From positions 4,806,191-4,870,190 of the forward strand of contig JAZBQD010000014.1 of assembly GCA_036583965.1 (NCBI GenBank): a stretch of 64,000 bases of DNA. Direction: 5' to 3'. The stretch is from Prunella strophiata. Taxonomy: Eukaryota; Chordata; Aves; Passeriformes; Prunellidae. The notes beneath the pieces are model-generated. The model saw only the letters and a list, made by a program, of their open reading frames with translations. It ran no database searches and was not told the origin of the DNA. Both the position numbers and the translations under genes were made by a program. This document shows positions 12,514 through 24,200 of the stretch, piece after piece. The first letter of the stretch is position 1. Each line of letters starts with the position of its first letter.

Positions 12514-14319
12514 CTGTAGATACTGTGTTGATTAATGACATAATTGTGAACTTTTTAGATAAGATGCAAACACTTGTCACAAAATTTAAGTACAGAGACT
12601 TGTAGCAAAGAACATTGAGGAAACTTTTATTTCCTTAACATCACAATGTTGGAGTCTGGGAAAGGAAGGGGAATAGATGGTTAGAGCAACTTTAAGACTT
12701 ATGGGAAAAGAAGAATAAAAATAATTTAGTTGTTTGGTTCTCTGCACACTAAAAGACAGTCCCATTCCATATGATGATTTTTGTAGAACATATTTTCTTG
12801 TCACTTCCATCTAGGCCTGTTACATTTTTGGGATCTCTGCTTCTGTCTGCAGTAGGTCCTGGAATTGACTATTTCCAGCTGTTGCTTCTCATTGAGGTAT
12901 TTGTTGCCTTGTTGCAGCTGGTCACTGTGTGGGTTTGGGTTGAGTTTGATTTTTTTTTTCCCCCCATCCTCTTTCCATATATTTATGCAGTTTTCCAGCA
13001 TGTCTGGCACACAGATTTTGGATCCGTACTTTCTTTTGTCCTTCAACAGACAATATTTTTCCATGTGTGAAAGAACACTTCTGGTACTTCAGATGCATGT
13101 ATATAATTTGGTGCAGCCTTCTTGCATATACAGCAAAGATTGCTGATTTCAAAGTTTGTCCTTAATCAAAGTCTGGCATGGCAGAATTTCTGGTTTCTCA
13201 AAGGTTATTAGGCATGTTGTCATGATCATGCAGAGGCACTGCCAGAATCTCACCTGGCAATATCCCTGAAAGTAGTTTTCAAGTCTTCATTAGTAACCCC
13301 AGAATGGAGGTGTGGATGTCTGTAGAGTGTATTTTTGCTTCCCATCAGTGGTACATGAAATGGTCTTTGCCAGCTGGCCCTGGGAAAAGCAGTGATTTGC
13401 AGTATCAATAGAGTCTCAACCTTTCACTGTGTGTATTGTCCACATCTGTACTAATGTATCAATTTTCTCCTTTTTTTCCTGGGTGTGAGTGGCCAAAGGT
13501 GCCACATAAAATCTCAAACCCAGGTCATCTCTCACACATGTTAGCAATCACATTTTTGAGAAATACAGTTCCATTTCAGAACCCCTTTCACAGAAACTCT
13601 ACCAATGAAATGTAGTGCAACTTCAACACATTGGGAAGGGAGAAGTGCAGCATGGAAATATGTACAGGCCTGACTTACTGTTATGTTTTTGTTAATGAAC
13701 TTGATTGAACTGGATTGATCTCAAGGGCACAGATTTTATTGTGCAAGTTTGGCAGAGTTCATTTTCTGGTGGACTTCACACGAGACTCAACACAATGGTA
13801 TTTTTCATATGTTTTAATTTTTAGTCTTTAAATTCCTCTGTATCTGTTTGTGCCTTCATTCCATATTAAGGAAGAATCCTACAGAGCAGTCAAAAGCCTC
13901 TCATGTTAGAGTAGTACTTCTTTTCATCACTGTTAGTAGTAGTTATTATAGTTGGCTACTTTGTGGCTTATCTAAAAACAATGTAAGTTTTCTAGAGAAA
14001 CATCATGTTTCTCTGCCTCGTGGTTTAGGCTGGAAGGAGTTTGGTTTTAGTTTTGAATAGTTCAGTCAATGGAATTGCTCTTCTGTTAATTTTCCATTGA
14101 TTTTTCTTTCACTATACATCATCTTATTGTCATGAACTGCAATAGAAGTTCCTAACTTTAAATAACTACATGTAGAGAAGTACCAGGAGAAAATACTGCT
14201 GTTCACATGCAGTCTTTTATGGGGAGGAGCTGGGAATAGGATTTGATGTGAAAGTGCTTTGGACTTGGTCAATATGTTAAGATCCCCTAATAAAAAGACA
14301 AGTTTTCAGGAAAACCAGG

Positions 14320-15840
14320 TCCGTGAGACCCAAAGAGAAGAATGAAGCAACAAAGACTCTTGGTGGAGGAGGATCAAGTTGGGGAACACTTGAACAAACT
14401 GGACATCTGTAAGTCCATGGGGCCCAAGGGATCGCATCCATGAGTTCTGTGGGAGCTGGCTGGTGTCATTGCAAGGCTGATCTCGATTATCTCTGAAAGG
14501 TTCCTCTATTCAGGGGGGCTTTCTGAAGGCTGTGATAAAGCAGATGCCTTCAAGAAGGGGAACTGTGGGCTGGTCAGCCTCACCTCAGGAGGTGAGTTAC
14601 TGGAGCAACTCATCCTAGAAATGATTTCCAGAAGTGTAAAGGACAAAAAGATTATTAAAAGTTTTCATCCTGGCTTTATGAAGAGGAAATCATGCTTACG
14701 AAGTCTGATGGCTTTCTGTAACGAGGTGACTAGTTTGGTGGATGAGAGCAGTGTATTCTGCTTAGTTTGGCTTCAGTAAGGCTTTCAATGCTACCTGTAA
14801 TAAACCAGCCAGGGAGGTGAGGGTTGGATAAATGGACACTGAGGGACTGAGAATGGCTGGGCCCAGGCAGTTGTGATGAGTGGCAGAAGTCCAGCTGGAG
14901 ACAAGTCGCTAGTGCAGCGCCTTGGGCTGTACTGTGGCCAGCACCAATTAACATTTTCATTAATGACCTCACCCTCATCAAGTTGGTAAATGATACAAAG
15001 CCCTTAGGAATGGCTGATGTGCCACCACCCAGAGGGACCTGGACATGCTGGGGAAATGGCAGAGAAGAACCTCTAGTCTCTCTGTGAGGGGAAATAAAAA
15101 ACCCTGCTCTTGGGAGGAGCAATCCCATGCTCCAGTATATGCTTGAAAGCAGCTCTGCAGGGAAGGACCTTGTGATCCTGATGGTCACCAAGCTGATCAT
15201 GAGTCAGGAACACACAGTTGCAGTAGGAGGGCCAAAGCAATTTGGTCTGCATTAGGAAGAGCGTGGAAAGCAGGTTGAGCCGTGGTGAGATGATATCTAG
15301 GGGTATTGTCCTGGGCTTTCAAGTACAAGAGAAGCTTGGACATACTGGCATGAATCCAGTGAGGAGCCATGAAAATGACTAAGGCACTGGAGTGTCTTTC
15401 CTCTGGAGAGAGATTAAGAGCTGTGACTCTTCAGCCTAGGGAAGGTTTGGAATCCAGGGGGCTCTGGTCTTATCAATGTGTATAAATACCAGAGGTGTTT
15501 ATTCAGGAGATGAAGATGAGGAAGCCAGGCTCTTCTTGGTAGTGTACTTTTTCTTGGTAGAGCCCAGTGACAGGCAAGAAGAACAAAAACAAAACAAAAA
15601 CAAAAAAAAAAAACCAAAAAAAAAAAACCAAAAAAAAAAAAAAAGCATGAAATTCCATCTAAGCACAAGAAAAAGAAGTTTGTTCTTGCAAGGGTAGTCA
15701 AAACCCAAAGCAGGCTGCCCAGAGAGGTTGTGGAGAGAATCAGGACAAGACTTGACATGGTTGTGGGTAGCCTGGCTAGGATGACCCTGCTTAAGCAGTG
15801 GATCTCAAAAGGTCCCTTCCAACTCAGAAATTCTGTAATA
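14320..15840 (+). mobile_element. CR1 LINE fragment, plus strand, decayed
   Basis: This is a 5'-truncated copy of the CR1 non-LTR retrotransposon, the dominant LINE of birds. Starting near 14,340, the conceptual translation follows the CR1 ORF2 reverse transcriptase in pieces: a LNKLDIxKSMGP-like stretch (about 14,390-14,430), GFMKRKSCL (about 14,670-14,700), VTSLVDES (about 14,725-14,750) and FNIFINDL-like sequence (about 14,950-14,975). The catalytic FADD box is degraded to LVND at 14,983-14,994. The last 400 bp match the CR1 3' region, including the CCCAGAGAGGTTGTGGAG segment at about 15,718 and a GGTCCCTTCCAACTC tail near 15,812. Frameshifts, stops and an internal A-rich expansion show it is dead. 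Antisense frames over it (for example 14,730-15,200 minus) are shadows. Confidence 0.9.
15582..15644 (+). repeat. A-rich expansion inside the CR1 copy
   Basis: AAAAAC and longer A runs interrupted by C or CC replace the CR1 segment that normally reads about GGCAATGGGCACAAACTGAA. CR1 sequence resumes at about 15,650 with AATTCCATCTAAGCACAAG. The tract is therefore a later expansion or insertion within the element, not its tail. Confidence 0.75.
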
Positions 15841-18597
15841 TACCCTGAAAAAGAAAACAGTCACTTTTGAATTGGTCCTTGCTTTGCACTTCTCTTACAG
15901 TACACACAGAGTGTGACATGACATCTGCTTGATAGTGTTGTTCTGCAGTTTAGATTGCCTTTGCCTTTCTCTAACACATCTACTGGCATTGCAGCACTCT
16001 TGGTCAGAATTTTTACATCACCTTCTAATGCCCCTTGGTACTTGCACTGTTTTGCCAAGTATTTTTAACCAAGGTACTGACTGAGTCCAAATATTGGTTT
16101 AAAGAATTGCAGAAAAGCTGCATAAAATGTGATCTTACCAAATACACAATTCTGTGCTATTGCAGTGACTTAGGAGGAGTCAATTTTGTTCCTAAGAGAT
16201 AGTCAGGTACATGAGTTGAAATAGATTTTTGGCAAGCTTGACAAGACATCTTTTTCTGAGGAAGGAAATGTCATCTTTGGTGTGTGGAGAATAGGTTAGA
16301 TTTCTTGGGGTAAAATAAATACCTTCAGAATAACAGGCTGATTTGTTTTCCCAGGTCAAAGCTGTGAGCTGTAAAAAGGCATTTTTTTCCCTGCACTTAT
16401 GATAAACTTAGCATAGTCCCACTGCTGTGTGCTTTCTAATTAGAGGTGTGAAGGAAAACAAAGAAAGAAGGTGAATTTGGTATTTTTGCATTTCTCCTAT
16501 CATCAAGAGTAGAGTTTTCTGGTTTGGTTAATGAACTATGCATCAATTTTGCTCTTTAGCAAAAGGTCACTTTGATCTCAGAACTGTGCCAAGTGGCTTT
16601 AAGGAGGTGTTAAATAAAGCAATTTAAAGTACATAAAGTACATTTGGGTCAAAATTCCTCATCACAGATATCTATCATTTCACTACCTATGTATCCTTGT
16701 AACTGAAATCCACTGGGAACACATTCCTGGCTAGCCTAAACAAATCTGCTTTCTCTTAGCTGCATTTTGGTAACAGATGTAGTCCAGAGACTGAACTTTG
16801 CAGATTGTGTATTGGAATGGAGATGTTTCAGCTTAATTCAATAAATGTTAACAACAGTTAACTAATTGCACAAAAAACATACCACCAATTTGTGAGAAAA
16901 TAAAGTTACTATTTATGGTTTTACATTTTTGTTGTTTTCGACCTGGAGCATCTTGGTGTTGTTCATATTTTGAAAAGGAAGTTGAGGCCATTTGACTTTA
17001 ATTTTGGCTTTTTGAAATCCAGTTCTTCTAAATCTCGCTGTAGATGGTTAGAAAAAAAAGCACTATACGTATTTGAAGACAGAAATTTTCTGTCAAATAG
17101 ACTCAGGTGGTAACTTTATTTTTTCACAACTGCAGCATTTGAATAAACATTAAACAGGTTGAAAATTCATGTTAACATTGCTCCAGGGTGATGTAAATTA
17201 TATATCCATCACTTAAGCACTTACCCTTTTCTCATTGACCTTGATAGCAATTACAGAGGCCACATTTCTCTACAGCAATCTGAATTCTGAGCAATTTATC
17301 CACTATATGAGAGGCAAAGAGGCAAGACCCCTACACACAAACAGCTGCAAGTTTTTAGAGCAAAACTTTCTGTGGCCATTGCAAATAAAACCAGTTTTTT
17401 ATTTATATTGAGCTCTTCCTAGCCCCATGAAAGAAAATGCCAAAGCTGAGTTTGTGCTTTTTTGTTTTATCTTTTAAAACCACAGAAGTGAATCCTGTTG
17501 AAGGCTCCCAGTTTTACTTTGTAGAGATTAAAGAGGCTTGGGGTTGGGCCTTTTTGGTTTTTTTTTAAGTTAGCATGTAGGAATAACTTTAATCTGTCAT
17601 GTGCCACATGTGAAAGGTGAAACAGGTACACAGGTCATGGTCTGCCTGGGCACTGGGCAGGGTATTCCTACAACAGGGAATGAATACCCAGCCACCATGG
17701 GTATTTGATGGCTGCTCTTGGGCAAGTATGGTGGGGTCATTCATGCTTAGATACTGTAAAGCAAAGGCAGGACCAACCAGGTTTCTGTGTTTTACCTATC
17801 TATTCATTTTGTGTTGCTGAACATCCTTTTCTATATACAGATGGCTTTAACTGGTAATCAACTGATTAACTGATTTAACTGTATAAAAAACTGATACCAG
17901 TGCCTCAAACTCAGTAATTAAACAGGCCACATAAATTGTCTTTTATTAAGCTAGACACTATCTTGCAATACTATGTTTTTGATAATATTCTTTCCTTTTC
18001 TATTGTCCTTTGGCTTTACCTTCAGTCATGTTTGAAGTAACTTCCTTTATTTTGTGTTTTTCACACTGAAAATATAATGTAAGGAAATGGTGACAAGTTT
18101 TACAGAGGACTCTTGAAGCTCATTTCTATGGAAGTATAGTGATGGATTGTTTTGAGTGCCAGAGCATGATTTCTCTTTAGATCAGATGAAAACAAGTAGA
18201 ATTTCACTTTTCCTTTATCTGTTATAATCAGAGCTACCCAGTGCAGTTTTCATGGCAGCAAGGTGAACCAGTAGTGGTTTTTTTTACAGTATAATGTCTC
18301 TTTATTGTAGAAGTGGAAACTCAAAATTCACAAAGAGGACTTCCTTCCCTTTCTTTAGGGGCCTTTGTGCAGTTTATTCTTGACAAATGTCCCAGCTTTC
18401 CCTTCCTTCCAAATGGTTTGCAGTCTGTAGGCACTTCTCTCACAGACCCTCAGGAGATTTTTTGAGTATTCTAGCAAAACAGTTTTAGGTAGTATTGAAT
18501 ATCTTTCACAGGCCCTTTGCACAGGTCAGGATTTTTCCTATAATTATTTTCATCAATTCCTTTGCACTTTATTTTTTAGTAAAACCACAAATAAGAG
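15841..18597. other. Unassigned AT-rich DNA
   Basis: Nothing gene-like is supported here. Short open frames occur, but none has a recognisable domain or consistent splice context. A 9-bp direct duplication (AAAGTACAT twice, near 16,627) is the only local structure noted. Confidence 0.5.
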
Positions 18598-18785
18598 AAA
18601 TGAGCTGGACTTTTTTATCCCAAAAAAGAGACAAATGAGAGGGGATCTTATGAATACAATAAAGTATCTGAAAGGTGGGTATCAGGAGGATGGGACCAGA
18701 TTCTCTTCAGTGGCACCCAGACAGGACAAGGGGCAGTGGGCATATAAACTGAAACATGAGATGCTGCATCTGAATATGAGCTGTC
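18598..18785 (+). mobile_element. CR1 LINE 3'-region fragment, plus strand
   Basis: The segment aligns by eye to the C-terminal coding end of CR1 ORF2 and the following 3' region: GAGGGGATCTTAT, AAGTATCTGAAAGG, CAGGAGGATGGGACCAGA and CAGACAGGACAAGGGGCA occur in the correct order. It ends abruptly near the point where CR1 would continue to its AAAACTTCTTTACTGTGAG-type sequence and tail. Both ends are therefore lost. Confidence 0.85.
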
Positions 18786-20590
18786 AACTCACTCAAGGTT
18801 TTTCATTCAGATTTACACAGCTTGTGTAGCAGGAGCAACCTAGAATGGATTTCTGGTGATAACCTGGAGCCATTCTAGTTCCATCAGCACTCTTATTGTT
18901 TATTCATGATACAGAGATGTCTTTCTTTGTATCACATGGATATCAGAAGGGGGTGTTTGCCATTACAAAGTGGTTTTGCTTCACAGATTAAACTATAATA
19001 GCTATTAACTTTAGGATTTTCTATTGTGTTGGCCTGCCTAGGAAATAACATTTATTTTCTTTAATTAAATGAAGTGAAATGCAAGCTACCACTTTCTAAT
19101 TAACTTTGTGCTGGAGAGTGACTGCAAGTGGCAATGAGAGATTCTTAGAGAATTTCAGGAGGGTAAAAATGTATTCCACAACTCCTGTCCTGTATGATAT
19201 AGTATCCAAAAGAGAGGAATTATTCTGCTGCATTTTAGTGGTTTACACTGAAAAGAAGTCATTATCCTGCAAATATCTCACTAGTTTGTACAAAGTTAAT
19301 ACAGGGCATGTATTTTTTATGACTTATAATAGTACAAATATTTACAGAGGGTTTCATTCAGCTGTAGTATCATTTTAGTATTAACTGTTAAGTTCTTATA
19401 GAAGATCAATATTTAAGAATTGGATTTAGATATTTAATTTTACAAGATACATAGCTTTACCAAATATAAAAATATTCCTTCAGTATATATTTTTCACCTC
19501 TAAATTGACTACAAGTTCATTGTCCCTTGGAAGATAAAGTAACATCTTTATTTGGGCTTACAGTACTTTTCCCAGGTGAGATCTAAGTGCTTTTTGCCAA
19601 TTCAAGTGTCTCATCTGTAATCAAAACAGTTTGGTTTAATAAAATAAAAAAACGTTCAGCATTTTATTTCAGTGAAATAAAAAGCCTTTGAGCAAATACA
19701 GCAATCTTAAGTGTTCACCCCATAAATTTGAGTAGTCTTCCATTATTTTTATTTAAAATTATTTAAATATTGGTTGCATATTGTTTAAATGTCCAAGAGT
19801 TTGAGGCCCAAGTTAAACAGTGAGCAGTATGTTCAGCAGCAGAGGAAGAAAGGTATCAACAGCAGACTGGTTCTGTGGCTGTCATGAGCAGATTGTCCAG
19901 GCCCCAGACGTTGCCTTTTGTTCCACTCCATTGTCTGAGAACAACTCTTGACTTTGCATCTGAAGGTTTGTCACCACAGATAAATTTTGTGGCATTAGCT
20001 TTTCATCCCCTAGGTCAGGATTAAGTTATAATACATACTATAATACATACCAGGCTGTTTCAAGTTCTAAGTTTTTATATTTAGGACTGTTTTTCTTTTT
20101 AAATAACTACTTTCAACATATGTTCATTTTAAAATATCTTAAACTTTGTACAATTTTCTCAAGTCTTTAGAGAGACTTACGGTTTTGTGCAACAACTGCT
20201 CAGTTAATATTTAATCTCACTTGATAATGCATAACAACAAATTATTTTTAGTTTAAATATTCATAAAACTTCAAATGTCACAGTTACAGAACCCCAAATT
20301 TATTATTGCTTTGCAAGCATGTTTTGCTTGTCTTATTTGTATGGAATTATTTTCTGTTCCATGACAGACAGCTCTATTGGCTAGAAATTCTTTCTGGAGT
20401 ATTCTACAAAAATACGGCAACACGGAGTGCCAGGGTGATAGATGGTGTTTGGCAGGGTGCTTCAGTCACATGGAGCTTTCATTCCTGTTCACAGATCTCA
20501 CTGCTGCCCTGGACAAGCCCAGGGGAGGTCTGCATGCTCTTGCCTTTGCTGCTGTGGAAGAGGCTGTTAAGGTGCCCTTAGGGGCAGGTG
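18786..20590. other. Unassigned AT-rich DNA
   Basis: No gene is supported. A perfect 12-bp tandem duplication lies at 20,027-20,050. From about 20,390 the DNA becomes GC-richer toward the flanking LTR and carries overlapping plus-strand frames that I do not recognise. Confidence 0.45.
20027..20050 (+). repeat. Perfect 12-bp tandem repeat, two copies
   Basis: TATAATACATAC occurs twice in direct succession. It is a short AT-rich microduplication with no evident function. Confidence 0.9.
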
Positions 20591-20624
20591 TCTGGGTCTC
20601 TCACGTGCTTTCGAGAGACCCAGA
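20591..20624. repeat. Perfect 12-bp inverted repeat, 10-nt loop
   Basis: TCTGGGTCTCTC (20,591-20,602) is exactly complementary to GAGAGACCCAGA (20,613-20,624), with loop ACGTGCTTTC. It sits only about 4 bp outside the proposed 5' end of the adjacent LTR. It could be the residue of internal retroviral or flanking sequence, or an unrelated hairpin. Confidence 0.85.
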
Positions 20625-20628
20625 TGTG

Positions 20629-21215
20629 TGTTGGAAATTCTCTGTTTCCCAGCCTGAGCACTGAAGAAGGGGTTAGGAGTTTTCATTTATGGTCTTTAAG
20701 GTTGTTTATTTTTTCTTATTTATTACATTTTTTTCTTGACCCGCCGAGGTTTGTTTAGTAGGTTAGTCTGAGGCACACTGTCTACTTTTGGGGTGGTGTT
20801 ATCTTTTTATATTAAAAACTACCTGTACATTATTTACAGTTATTTTTTAATACCTATCATCTATGTTACACAGTCTAACTCTGCTCTAAGCCAATCCAAA
20901 AGTGCCACCATCACCCAGAAGATGGAGGCTGTGAAGGAGGAGAAAGAAGGACAGAACACACCCAAATTCCTCCATCTTGACCCCTGAACCCTTATTCTAA
21001 AAAACCCTAAAATTCTACATTTTCACCCTGTGATAAACTTATTATTACTCCACTTAATTTTTGTGGCTTGTAACTCTTCATATAAGGTTGGTAATTTTTT
21101 CCATGGCTCAAAATGAAAGGCACAGGGGTCTTGGGCTCTGTGCCAAGGTCTCTGAGCCCCCTGCCAGGGGCTGAAGCCATCCAGGGCAGCCAGAGGGATG
21201 TCCTGGGTTCCGACA
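20629..21215 (+). mobile_element. Probable passerine endogenous retrovirus LTR
   Basis: The order of segments matches my recollection of an LTR family abundant in songbird genomes. Landmarks are a TGTTGGAAATTC start, CTTGACCCGCCGAGG (about 20,738), GGGGTGGTGTTATCTTTTTAT (about 20,790), CCAATCCAAAAGTGCCACCA (about 20,891), CAAATTCCTCCATCTTGACC (about 20,964), CACCCTGTGATAAACTTA (about 21,025), and a GTCCTGGGTTCCGACA end. Length is about 590 bp and the ends have the canonical TG...CA form. No clear target-site duplication is visible and no gag, pol or env reading frame lies beside it, so it is probably a solo or broken LTR. Family name and exact ends need a repeat-library search. Confidence 0.65.
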
Positions 21216-24200
21216 GGCAGCTCATTGTAGGGTGACAGGGAAGAGGCCTCTGTGCTCAGGCATTGCAGATGTGGATGCTGATGGCTGCTTTTGCTGTTTG
21301 CTTGTGTTTCTTAGGCCCTGAATTAGGACTGGTCAGTGCCACGCGAACGCCAGGAAGCCGTGCCTGATTTCACTGTGATGGCAGGTACGTTCCACACCCC
21401 ACACGCCTGTCCCAGAGCCTCTTGTCCCCTTAGAGCAAAGGCAGTGTGACACCACCATTTCTGCCAGAAAGGTGTGTCCAGCCCTTGCTGGATGTGGCAG
21501 TCCTGGAGCAGTGTCACCCAGAGCTTGTCCCTAACCTGGGACTGAATGGCCTTTACAAGAGCTGATGTGTAGACCTGCTTATATGCAGAATATTCTTGCT
21601 ATAACATTATAATTTGGCTTTGAAAAGAGTTAATTACTTAAAAAGCTAGATGAGAATCTAAATTTTTTTCTAGAAGTAATCTATTACAATTTAATTCAAT
21701 GGATACAGGAAATAACAAGGAGAGAAAGGTGCCTCGAACACTTGTTTTATTTGTAGAGAAAAAGGGCTCTGCAAATTCAAGCAGATACAAATTTGAGCTA
21801 ACTAGAGGAATTGGCTAACATTCACACACATGCCTACAGACTTTTTCATTGCATTGTTTTCTTCTTTTGCCATGAAATTCATGTCTTGTGCCTTTTCTCT
21901 AATTATGCATCAGCTTTTGATGGAGTGGCAGTGAAGTATTATCTCTTTTTTTCTTTTTTTTTTTTAATGCCTCATTTAGCAGAACTATTTCACATGCAGT
22001 GTATTAAGAAATTTATTGTAGTATAAAATTTCTGTCTTTCTTGTGGTTAATTTCCCTTGTAAAGAAGACATAAAACATCTTTTTCACAAGCTACATTTTT
22101 CTCAGAACTTTTATAGTCATGTTTCTCTCCCAGTTGATGTTTTTTCCATGAATATCCCTTTCTAAAATTATGTGCCTGAACAAAAAACCAACAAATTTGA
22201 TTATCATCCTAGAATATGTGCAGAGGTTGTTTTTCAGACTCTCATACACCTTTTTGTTCTTAAATTTTAAACCAGATGAAGAAGATAAAATATTTTTAAT
22301 GTTAAACCAGAATAATGCATACATAAAAAACTTCACTCTCATCTTGTTAAAAAAAATGGTCAATGCTTCATAGTTCAAGAGCTCTGTAAAGAGCAATATT
22401 AATAAAGATACCTTTTCTGTATTTTTTAATATAAGATTTTTGAGAAAGGCTGGGTCTGGTGATCAGCAAGTCACATTTTGGAATCTGGCTAGCCCAGATG
22501 CCTAAGACTGGCTGAAGGCTTTCACTGTGTCCTTGCAGTCATGTGGGAAATCAGGGGAACCATAGCAATAGCAACCCTCAGGTTCCTGTTGCATGGTTTT
22601 AGCCCTCTGATGGTTTGATGCCTCCCTGGGTCATCCTAAAGCAGGTGCTCTACATAGGCCTATGAGGTTGTCTTTGGAATGGCTGGCTACAGAAGGAGGT
22701 GGAATGACTGGCTTGGGATAGGTGCCTAAGTATAAATGAGAATTTATGTGCCCAGCTTTTGGGTGATCCACACAATGAATCCTACTTTGATGTTTTTTAG
22801 ATTCAGGCTCTCAGTTATGCTTCCACTTGGTTGTTTTAATAAGGTATAAATCTCAGTAAAATTGCTTGTACTTACATCGTATAATCCAAAAGAATATTCT
22901 CTCCAATATTCTGCTCTGTATTCTCATATTTGTCCTGCTTTATCCTTAGTCATTCCCCAGCTGAAAGAATAGCAGTAATGCAAAATGCAGATTTTGCTTG
23001 TACTTGAAATCTACATATGTATGCTTATAAGATCAAGTAAATGTTTGGACATGTTTCAAGCTTCAAGAGTGCCTGGTTTCCGTGGTGATGGAATTCATAT
23101 TGGTTGTATATCCAGCTCAGTGGCATGTATTCAGTCTTGAAGTGTAGACATCCCTTTTGTGTTCCAAACTGTACTGCCATCCATGACTGATTTTGGAGTT
23201 ACATCTATAGGGTGGTGTGACATTTGCTCTGGCAGTCACTAGCTAGTAGGAAGGGTTTCTGGAAGTGGTCAGGTGGTCACAGGCTGACTCCGTTGTCAAG
23301 GAGGACGTACTGTTCTTACCCCAGGAGAAGACCAAAGCTGTTCCCAAAAGCAGGATGACTGTGTCTTGATGCATAAGTGATCTCATGGATAATGAAGTTG
23401 GTATTAATGGTTCCTTTTGAACTGAGTGATTCAGGAAGCACTGTGAGCTCTGAAGTCACAGGGTTCAGGCTGTTCGGGATTCCAGCTCAGTAACCAGGAA
23501 AGTGTTACAAGGGTTTAGAATACACCACACACCTGTTCACACTTGCCTGATTTTCATGGTGTATTTCTGGAAGAATTACGTAAAGAATTGTGAGAAGATG
23601 ACAAGGTGATTAGAATTTCCAGCTAGCCTTCTCTTACTCTGTTTTCTTTTGGACTCATGCAGTTGCTTGCATTGAGATCAGCTGCTTTAAAGTATGTACA
23701 GGAACAGATTTTTTTGAGTTACAAGAGTCTTGTGTGCCTCTAAATGTCACTAACTCAATTGCTTTGTACTGGATGATCAACATACACAGACATTCCCAGG
23801 CTAACATGGAAATGGATTAGCTCTTGTGACTGCAGAACAAATAATGTAACAACCAGACACTATTAATTACACATTTCAGCGCAAGAAATTTGAAGAGATG
23901 TAGCTAATGGATTGCAAGACTGGTTGTTGGCTTAACAAACATATAAAGAGTGTTGACACCTAGACACCAGTGAACTGGTGAATTGAGGATGACCTGGTTT
24001 TTCCCAATCTCTAGTTATTTTCTCAGTCACATACAATTTGATGGGCTGCTGCTGCTGTTTGTAGGTTTTGCCTTTCTAGGACAGGTGCTGGTTTTCCTTT
24101 GTTTGGTTTTTAGCAAGTCAAAAGAAAGACATGGTAAAGGCTTTTTCAAGAATATGCTCATAAGCTGTGATGTTGATCTTGTCACTTGTTGAGAGATTCT

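Larger units (their letters stand above)
8394..14319. other. Unassigned DNA with long T tracts
   Basis: No gene is supported. The stretch contains T22 at 10,266-10,287, T14 at 10,728-10,741 and T30 at 12,484-12,513. A 157-codon frame at 11,175-11,648 has no recognisable motif and no splice or promoter context, and I treat it as chance. The rest is ordinary AT-rich sequence. Confidence 0.5.

Noticed and set aside
14730..15200. 156-codon minus-strand open frame
   Set aside because: It is antisense to the recognisable plus-strand CR1 reverse-transcriptase sequence.
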